DNA of 20,340 nt. It comes from an uncultured Eubacteriales bacterium. Its GTDB lineage: Bacteria > Bacillota > Clostridia > Oscillospirales > Oscillospiraceae. The notes below the pieces were generated by a model, which was given only the letters and a program-made list of their open reading frames with translations, was not told the DNA's origin and searched no databases. Positions 6,604-11,761 of the stretch are shown here, piece after piece. Each line of letters opens with the position of its first letter. The first letter of the stretch is position 1. The translations under genes were made by a program, and so were the position numbers. Location of the stretch: positions 1-20,340 of the forward strand of contig URPI01000025.1 in the NCBI GenBank assembly GCA_900549705.1. Reading direction: 5' to 3'.

Positions 6604-8733
6604 TTATATAAATTCCGCTTTTCCGGCATCTGCCTGGGTAGAAAGTCCTGTTTCGGGGTCATAAAGACTGAGATTTGTCAACACGGCGCTGTTTTCTGAC
6701 AACAGCTGAATGTCACCTGCCTGCCATAATTTTAGAAAGTGCTCCCGGTAAATGCCAACGCTGTACTGACCGGCACGGCGATAGTCCTCCCGGCTGCCTG
6801 TCTTCTCCTGGATGGGGCGGCAGAGTTCTTCCCCAGCGCCAAGGGGGATATAAACGGTGTTGGTTTCCTGGTCAATCAAATGGAAGCCTTCTGCAACGGT
6901 TTTGAAAGGGAGAAGCATTTCTTGCAGATGCTTTACGGTGTCGGATTTGTCCATATTCTCCCCGATGAGGGAGCGGAGCGCTGTGAAATAGTCCGTCATG
7001 GTTTCCGGTGCACCGGGATTGCCGCCCCGCTTTAGTGCCTCACCGGCGGCCTGAACATTGATTTTTTGCAGCAGAAGCGCAGGGTGTTCGCTCTGAAAAT
7101 AGGTGACGAAGCTCTCTGCCGGATTGCGCCGCCCCTCTCGGTTGCAGCGTCCGGCGGCCTGGGCGATGGAATCCAATCCGGCAATTTCACGCCAGACCAT
7201 GGGGAAATCCACGTCCACACCGGCTTCAATCAGCGAAGTGGAAACCACGCGACAGGGAAGTCCCTCTTTGAGCCGCTGGCGAACGGTGTCCAGAACCTGC
7301 CGCCGGTGCGCCGGGTACATCAGTGTGGACAAATGGAATCTGCCCTCCTGGGGCAGCAGGGCATAGAGAGACTGGGCTGCTTTGCGGGTATTGACGATGC
7401 ACAGCACCTGGTTGTGCTGCTGCAATTCCACTGCAAGAGCATCCTTCGAGAGAAAACCGCCGTCCCGGTAGGTGACACGCTGGAATTTCTGAAAATAATC
7501 CCCAACCTGGGGACATAATTCCTGAATTTGAACCTGCGGATAAAAACGCCGAAACAAATCCGTCAGAACCGGCTGCGTTGCGGTACACAAAAGGATGGTG
7601 GAGCGGAACTGGGAAACCAGACTTGCCATGGCCCCCACGCAGGGAAGCAGATGGCAGGTTGGAATCATCTGCGCCTCATCAAAAATCACAACGCTGTTGG
7701 CAATGTTGTGGAGCTTGCGGCATTGGGAGGGACGGTTGGAATACAGGGATTCAAAGAACTGCACGGCGGTGGTGACAATGACGGGGGCATCCCAGTTTTC
7801 GGAGGCCAGCCGCTGAAAATGATTGTTTGGATTGGTTTCATCTTCATCGTCATACGAAACGCCGCTGTGATGCTCTACAACGTTGGATTCTCCCAGTATG
7901 TCCCGGAATACCTGGGCGTTCTGCTCAATGATGGAGGTATAGGGGATGACATAAATCACACGTTTCATGCCGTTTTCAACGGCGTGTTTCAGCCCAAACG
8001 CCAGAGAGGATACGGTTTTTCCACCACCGGTGGGCACCGTCAGAGAGTAGATGCCTCGGGGGCGGCTGGCTTGGCGCAAGCAGGCAGAAAGAATGGCACA
8101 TCGGTTCCGGTTCAGTTCTGTGTTCCCGGGGAACCAGGGAGCAATATAGTCATTCAGACGGCGCAGAAGCTCTGGCAGAGAATCATACCCGCTGCGTAAA
8201 GGCGCTGTTTCTGCCATGAAGGATTCTGTATTCAGAAAGTCTGCATCCACCAGGCAGGAATACATCATCCGCACCCACATGGAGATGGAATACAGATTGT
8301 CAAGCGGTGGCTTCTTGCCGGGGGAAGGCAATTCCCCCTCCCAGTGATAAGGGGGGATGTTGCCGGTTTGGGCTTTTTTGATTCTGCCCGTACAGGTTGG
8401 AGCACCTGGATAATCTGTGTTGGGATTGCCAAAATCCGGCATTCCGCCGTGGTGTCCGACAACACAGCAGGCCATCTCACTTTCACCACGCTTGGCGCAT
8501 TCCAGGGCACCGGCGGTGGCGTGGTCTACCCTGGGACCGCCCAGGAGCCGTTTTTGGAAGGCATCAGAGTTCTTTCCAATGTCGTGCGCCATACCTAAAA
8601 AGGCACCACGCTGTGCCTGACCGAACTCCGCTGCAAAGCTGCTGCAAAGGGCGGCGGTTTCCTGCAAGTGGGCTGCAACGGTCTGTTCTCGCCCGTCAGA
8701 GGCGATGTGTGCCAGATATGGATGGGAAGCCAT
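6604..8733 (-). CDS. cas3: CRISPR-associated helicase-nuclease Cas3 (HD plus SF2 helicase)
   Basis: This 709-residue Cas3 degrades DNA opened by Cascade. The HD nuclease is N-terminal: H50-D51 in GMAHDIGK, H71 in VDHATAG and HH in GHHG (residues 93-96). The helicase follows: Walker A VPTGGGKT (233-240), DEAQ (352-355), TATQ (384-387), STSLIEAGVDVDF and QAAGRCNREGR (525-535). All catalytic motifs look intact. The ATG at 8733 has AAGGAGG seven bases upstream. The frame stays open to 9309, but that extra 192-codon part is the remnant of a different cas3 and not a true N-terminus. The cas3 gene is separated from the cas5 operon by 310 bases holding RNA A. Its promoter is probably at 9334-9362. 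Confidence 0.95.
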   Translation of the reverse strand: MASHPYLAHIASDGREQTVAAHLQETAALCSSFAAEFGQAQRGAFLGMAHDIGKNSDAFQKRLLGGPRVDHATAGALECAKRGESEMACCVVGHHGGMPDFGNPNTDYPGAPTCTGRIKKAQTGNIPPYHWEGELPSPGKKPPLDNLYSISMWVRMMYSCLVDADFLNTESFMAETAPLRSGYDSLPELLRRLNDYIAPWFPGNTELNRNRCAILSACLRQASRPRGIYSLTVPTGGGKTVSSLAFGLKHAVENGMKRVIYVIPYTSIIEQNAQVFRDILGESNVVEHHSGVSYDDEDETNPNNHFQRLASENWDAPVIVTTAVQFFESLYSNRPSQCRKLHNIANSVVIFDEAQMIPTCHLLPCVGAMASLVSQFRSTILLCTATQPVLTDLFRRFYPQVQIQELCPQVGDYFQKFQRVTYRDGGFLSKDALAVELQQHNQVLCIVNTRKAAQSLYALLPQEGRFHLSTLMYPAHRRQVLDTVRQRLKEGLPCRVVSTSLIEAGVDVDFPMVWREIAGLDSIAQAAGRCNREGRRNPAESFVTYFQSEHPALLLQKINVQAAGEALKRGGNPGAPETMTDYFTALRSLIGENMDKSDTVKHLQEMLLPFKTVAEGFHLIDQETNTVYIPLGAGEELCRPIQEKTGSREDYRRAGQYSVGIYREHFLKLWQAGDIQLLSENSAVLTNLSLYDPETGLSTQADAGKAEFI

Positions 8734-8758
8734 CGTTATTCCTCCTTTTGAAATCGGG

Positions 8759-9297
8759 GATGGTTTGCCTTGCCTGGTTGATGGGCTTGTCCTGGGAAAA
8801 GTCGGAGAGTTTTTGTTCCAGAAAAGCCAGCTGTTCGGTCCAGATGGGACGCATATCCTCCGGCTGTGGGGGGAACTTGACTCCATCCATAAATTCAGCG
8901 GTGTCCCGGCGGTCTCCTTCAATGACGGCGGATAGCGCAGCCGTGCAAGAAGACCAATATGAAAGGTAATTTCTCGGTTGGCTTCCTCATCGGATTCCTG
9001 AGCGGTGAGCTGGGTGATGCGTTCAATCACGGCGGTGATTTCCTGTACGGATTGCTGAAACAGGCTGTCCAGGGTGGCGGCATCGACGCACTCTTTCAGA
9101 TCGTTTTGAACCGATTCCTCATACCCGATTCCTTCCTTGGTTTGTCGATGGAAAAAGCCGCTGTCTTGGTGAACGCCAATGCAGTCAAACAATCCGTGAT
9201 GGGCACCCGATGCAAAGGCCAGCAGCTCTGCGGTACTCCGGCAGTGCTCCCGAACCGTTTGTATCTCTCCGGACTCCAGAATATGCGCAGGGTACAT
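8759..9297 (-). pseudogene. Remnant of a second, different cas3 (HD-domain part)
   Basis: From ATG 9297 the frame reads MYPAHILESGEIQTVREHC, a Cas3-like start, then jumps within FASGAHHGLFDC to a later part of the HD domain, so the segment with the HD motif seems deleted. It continues to ITFHIGLLARL near 8940, where one base has been lost. The sequence resumes in another frame as ALSAVIEGDRRDTAEFMDGV and ends at PINQARQTI (about 8759), 12 bases before the Shine-Dalgarno of the working cas3. These strings match, from memory, the other common Cas3 lineage, and are unlike the working Cas3. The helicase half is gone. Because the working cas3 promoter lies upstream, this remnant is probably transcribed as its leader. 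Confidence 0.8.
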
Positions 9298-9333
9298 ATT
9301 AATCACCATCCCGCAACGCCTTTGTTTTAAGTT

Positions 9334-9362
9334 ATCGTATCACATCAAGTATCCGATTTCAA
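9334..9362 (-). promoter_or_regulatory. Predicted promoter of the cas3 unit
   Basis: On the minus strand TTGAAA (9362-9357) is followed after 17 bases by TACGAT (9339-9334), with TG before the -10 (extended -10), similar to the TGnTAnGAT box of the cas5 promoter. The transcript would cross the cas3 remnant before reaching the working cas3 ATG about 590 bases later. The candidate RNA B target starts eight bases upstream of the -35. Confidence 0.6.
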
Positions 9363-9369
9363 GACGCCC

Positions 9370-9386
9370 AGCAATAATGGAATAAG
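9370..9386 (+). promoter_or_regulatory. Candidate target of crRNA-like RNA B
   Basis: AGCAATAATGGAATAAG (9370-9386) resembles the spacer-like part of RNA B, AGTAAAAATGGCATCCG (9455-9471). Differences are at positions 3, 6, 12, 15 and 16; 6 and 12 are positions that type I guides do not read, and position 3 could form a U-G pair. The preceding triplet is CCC rather than TTC, so this is weaker than the RNA A target. It sits next to the cas3 -35 box and near the RNA B promoter. Confidence 0.45.
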
Positions 9387-9392
9387 CAAAGT

Positions 9393-9421
9393 TTGTTGAC
9401 TTTCTTTGTATGTGCCATAAT
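9393..9421 (+). promoter_or_regulatory. Promoter of crRNA-like RNA B
   Basis: The -10 box CATAAT (9416-9421) has TTGTTG (9393-9398) at the 17-base position; TTGACT (9396-9401) is a closer -35 match but only 14 bases away. The degenerate repeat begins at 9428, seven bases after the -10, exactly as in element A. Confidence 0.55.
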
Positions 9422-9427
9422 GGGGGT

Positions 9428-9505
9428 GTCAGGCAAATGCCTGTGGATTGAAATAGTAAAAATGGCATCCGGTAAAGGACACAGCAGGATTGTGCTGTGT
9501 CCTTT
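9428..9505 (+). ncRNA. crRNA-like regulatory RNA B (degenerate single-repeat mini-CRISPR)
   Basis: Bases 9428-9454 are a compact type I-C repeat mimic: GTC, a 4-bp stem AGGC/GCCT around loop AAAT, and GTGGATTGAAAT. The last 12 bases are identical to the end of the array repeat, so the full 11-nt handle is kept while the stem sequence is quite different. A 19-base spacer-like stretch (9455-9473) and a perfect 13-bp hairpin (9474-9505) follow. The unit lies upstream of and divergent from cas3, as RNA A does from the cas5 operon. It probably loads into Cascade and binds beside the cas3 promoter. No toxin-like ORF with a start and ribosome binding site precedes it, which favours a regulator over a CreTA module here. 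Confidence 0.7.
9474..9505. terminator. Perfect 13-bp hairpin ending RNA B
   Basis: AAAGGACACAGCA (9474-9486) pairs with TGCTGTGTCCTTT (9493-9505) around GGATTG. The A3/T3 ends make it usable as an intrinsic terminator in both directions, though the T run is short. Confidence 0.7.
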
Positions 9506-9578
9506 GCGTTGGCTGACCAAAGTTACCCACGGCTATTGATATAGAGCCTGGAGCAAAGCCTTGGATAAAATGGAAATC

Positions 9579-9606
9579 TTGACATCTTCCGGAGATGGCC
9601 TATAAT
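9579..9606 (+). promoter_or_regulatory. Consensus sigma-70 promoter
   Basis: TTGACA (9579-9584) and TATAAT (9601-9606), both perfect hexamers, are 16 bases apart. It should drive the small ORF at 9627 and the methyltransferase at 9740. It is among the strongest promoters in the window, which is notable for a gene that is now only a stub. Confidence 0.8.
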
Positions 9607-9626
9607 CAAAACAGGAGGGACCACCA

Positions 9627-9692
9627 ATGCAAGAAAACGAACTTTTGAAACTGGCAGGGCGGTGTGGATTTGCTCATTTTGAGACGGTATAA
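9627..9692 (+). pseudogene. Truncated 21-codon ORF
   Basis: After a perfect promoter and AGGAGGG, ATG 9627 opens a frame of 21 residues starting MQENELLKLAGRCGFAHFE and ending at TAA 9692. The pattern (ELLKLAxxxGFxH) resembles the N-terminus of a larger metal-binding protein family (DUF2284-like, from memory), so this is probably the stub left after a deletion that joined the promoter to the methyltransferase gene. It could instead act as a short leader peptide. Confidence 0.4.
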
Positions 9693-9739
9693 TTTGGCGA
9701 AAATCAAGAAGCAATTCAGAACTTGTGGAGGAAGCAAGG

Positions 9740-10354
9740 ATGCTCAACAACAAAGAATTCGACCTTTGGGCGGACGGTTATGACAAAGCTGTCGGCATTT
9801 CTGATGAGGAAAACACATACCCTTTTGCCGGTTATAAAAAGGTACTTGGGTTCATTTTTCAGACCATAATGAGAGATGAAAATGCCGTTGTGTTGGATAT
9901 TGGATTCGGAACAGGCACATTAACGACAAAACTATACGAGCGAGGCTGCACCGTTTATGGGCAGGATTTTTCATCAAGAATGATTGCGTTGGCATCTGAG
10001 AAAATGCCAAATGCGCATTTATATCAGGGCGACTTTACAAAAGGACTGGTCGAACCGTTGCGGAACGTTCGTTATGATTATATTGTTGCGACATACTCGC
10101 TGCATCATTTGACGGATGCACAAAAGAGCGTCTTCCTGTCAGACCTGCGTAACTACTTAAAGGAAAACGGTAAAATTATGATCGGCGATGTGGCCTTTGA
10201 AACACGAAAGGATTTAGAACGGTGTAAATTAAAGACAGGAGACACATGGGATGAGGATGAAATCTACTTTGTCGTGGAGGAACTGAGAAAAGATTTCCCG
10301 GGTCTTTCATTTACGCAAATGTCCGATTGCGCAGGTGTCCTGATTTTGGACTGA
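9740..10354 (+). CDS. Class I SAM-dependent methyltransferase
   Basis: This 204-residue protein has a class I methyltransferase fold. Motif I VLDIGFGTGTLT (residues 51-62) binds SAM, the acidic D76 (QDFS) ends strand 2 and should hold the ribose, GDF (97-99) is motif III-like, and YDYIVATYSLHHL (112-124) is motif IV/post-I. It looks like the small YrrT-like/Methyltransf_25 enzymes that act on small molecules or remain uncharacterised; the substrate cannot be told. ATG 9740 was chosen over GTG 9725 because GGAGG lies eight bases upstream of the ATG. It is probably driven by the promoter at 9579. Its lower GC than the cas genes suggests a separate origin. Confidence 0.88.
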   Translation: MLNNKEFDLWADGYDKAVGISDEENTYPFAGYKKVLGFIFQTIMRDENAVVLDIGFGTGTLTTKLYERGCTVYGQDFSSRMIALASEKMPNAHLYQGDFTKGLVEPLRNVRYDYIVATYSLHHLTDAQKSVFLSDLRNYLKENGKIMIGDVAFETRKDLERCKLKTGDTWDEDEIYFVVEELRKDFPGLSFTQMSDCAGVLILD

Positions 10355-10402
10355 TAATTTCTAAATGGAACAAATAAATCAAAATTGATGGAGGAAACAA
10401 AC

Positions 10403-10573
10403 GTGGAAGATAATAAATCAACGACTGTCAAGAAAACGGTAAAATCAGGAATAACTTTTGGAAGTGCATTGGCTATGGTTATTAGCTATACAACGTGGAA
10501 GTCTGTCGGTTGGGCGATTTTTCATGGGTTACTTAGTTGGGTATATGTTATATATTTCCTTTTGCGTTACTAA
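10403..10573 (+). CDS. Small two-helix membrane protein
   Basis: This 56-residue protein has a short charged N-terminus (EDNKSTTVKKTVKSG) and two hydrophobic segments, about residues 18-33 (FGSALAMVISY...) and 36-54 (GWAIFHGLLSWVYVIYFLL). It belongs to a type of small conserved protein often seen in Firmicutes and Bacteroidetes with no assigned function. I chose GTG 10403 because GGAGG lies eight bases upstream; the ATG at 10388 has no ribosome binding site. It follows the methyltransferase by 48 bases and may share its transcript. Confidence 0.7.
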   Translation: MEDNKSTTVKKTVKSGITFGSALAMVISYTTWKSVGWAIFHGLLSWVYVIYFLLRY

Positions 10574-10749
10574 ATTCCAGTTTGTCGAATTGGACACAAA
10601 AACCGAATACTGAAAATCAGACCGCACGCTGGCCGCAATGTGCGAGAAGTTGACGGCTTGTTTTATTCCCAAAATCAAAAAAAGGTCACGCTATCAATCA
10701 AATATCCTCCGTAACACCCAGGAGAATTGGATGTTATGGAGGATGTTTT

Positions 10750-10990
10750 GTGCGCCCGGTGAGCGCACGTTCTCTAGGGTGAAAGTCCCAAAGTCGCCCG
10801 GCAGCGGGAAGGACTTCGCCAAAGGCAAGGGTGTCCGTCGTGAAGCGGAATCCGAAGGAAGCCGGACATACATTTCTTCTCGGCTGCTGCCTTGGAATAA
10901 CAGCGTAAACCTGGAAACCAACCTGCACCAAACGGATACACACGGTGGACTGAGAGACCGGGGCGACAAATTGTCAGCCCCTCCTACTCG
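10750..10990 (+). mobile_element. 5' fragment of a group II intron (domain I), ORF missing
   Basis: The sequence starts with GTGCG, the group II 5' consensus, within GTGCGCCCGGTGAGCGCAC, then GGGTGAAAGTCCC and the run GTCCGTCGTGAAGCGGAATC with GAAGGAAGCCGGA, all familiar from bacterial group II intron domain I. I see no reverse transcriptase ORF and no domain V hairpin before the sigK-like gene at 11124, so the element is a dead 5' remnant. The 3' limit is approximate. The open frames here (10638-11030 plus, 10694-11008 minus) are structural RNA read as protein. Confidence 0.6.
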
Positions 10991-11123
10991 ATTCCTGCCG
11001 TCCCTCATTGTGCAGCATTCTGACCGGTGAGGCTGTTCAGAAACGAATGACGCAGGGAATTTAGCCTGTCCCGTCGGAATATCCGTGGGAAATGGAGAAT
11101 AGGGTAGTGCTGAGGTGAAGCAG

Positions 11124-11321
11124 ATGTTTGCAAACGTCTGGCTGCTGTTAGGCAGCCTGTTTTATTCTCTCCAGCTTCATTCCGGCAGCTTCCCCAAACC
11201 GCTGACAGAGGAGGAAGAGCAAAAATTCCTGGCTTTGTCCGCGCAAGGAGATTTGGAGGCAAGAAATATCCTGGTGGAACGGAATTTGCGCCTGGTGGCG
11301 CATATTATGAAGAACTGCTAA
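11124..11321 (+). pseudogene. Truncated sporulation sigma factor (SigK-like) N-terminus
   Basis: The 65 codons start MFANVWLLLGSLFYSL and continue with SFPKPLTEEEEQKFLALSAQGD and ARNILVERNLRLVAHIMK, the N-terminal pro-region and start of region 2 of sigma-K/sigma-E. A full SigK is about 230 residues. The frame stops at TAA just after HIMKNC, within region 2.1, and nothing downstream continues it. GAGGTG precedes ATG 11124. In many spore formers sigK is interrupted by a removable element, but here the other half is not in the window. It marks the host lineage as spore-forming Firmicutes. Confidence 0.75.
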
Positions 11322-11374
11322 AGCCCGCAGCAACCCCGTGTGGCGGACGGATGGGGTGCATCTGTCTGCGTACT

Positions 11375-11403
11375 GTGACAACAGTGCGAAAATTTACTAT
11401 AAT
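11375..11403 (+). promoter_or_regulatory. Strong promoter with overlapping inverted repeat
   Basis: GTGACA (11375-11380) and a perfect TATAAT (11398-11403) are 17 bases apart. An inverted repeat ACTGT-gaca-ACAGT (11372-11385) overlaps the -35 and could be an operator. It points at the primase-helicase gene, whose ATG is about 350 bases further on, giving a long structured leader. Confidence 0.65.
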
Positions 11404-11428
11404 GTGGTGCTGAACTGAAAATAAACGT

Positions 11429-11457
11429 CCCTGGCAGGCGAATGATGCTTGCCGGGG
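11429..11457 (+). terminator. 11-bp hairpin in the leader of the primase-helicase gene
   Basis: CCCTGGCAGGC (11429-11439) pairs along its full length, with two G-T pairs, with GCTTGCCGGGG (11447-11457), around GAATGAT. It starts about 20 bases after the predicted transcription start. It could be an early terminator or attenuator, but the T run after it is weak. Confidence 0.4.
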
Positions 11458-11538
11458 CTTGTCTATGGGTGGAGGACGTTTAGTAAGAAAGCCATTCAGA
11501 AGTACGTTCAGTTTCTTAGATGATTTGCTGATAATAGA

Positions 11539-11570
11539 ACCGCCGAGTTCCAAACAATAGACTTGGCGGT
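11539..11570. other. 10-bp inverted repeat in the 5' region of the primase-helicase gene
   Basis: ACCGCCGAGT (11539-11548) pairs with ACTTGGCGGT (11561-11570), one G-T pair, loop 12 bases. With the previous hairpin it means the 358-base leader is highly structured. The rest of 11322-11761 holds no gene I can support; a minus-strand frame across it is discussed under rejected items. Confidence 0.4.
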
Positions 11571-11761
11571 GTGAGATGTCGACAAGGGAACTAGCCTCCT
11601 GCTCGATTTCGTGGTACCCCCACCCCTTAAATCGTGAATTAGAAGTTCCTCCCGAACGTTGCCCTATGTCATTGCCTTTGTTTGCGTTTTCGATTATAAT
11701 AACAATGAATTTTGTAAAAATATGTGGACACAACTGCAACATGTGCGCTTGGAGGCAACCT

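Noticed and set aside
6604..9309. A single 901-residue Cas3.
   Set aside because: The first 192 codons are the remnant of another cas3 that happens to stay in frame; AAGGAGG and ATG 8733 give a normal Cas3 start.
9474..9505. Hairpin as a plain terminator of an upstream gene.
   Set aside because: No plus-strand gene ends upstream; it fits as the end of RNA B.
10638..11030. 130-codon ORF over the group II intron fragment.
   Set aside because: It reads through intron RNA structure; no family resemblance.
11576..11761. N-terminal extension of the primase-helicase protein (62 codons).
   Set aside because: No ribosome site at 11576, while ATG 11762 has GGAGG at good spacing and starts a typical coiled coil.
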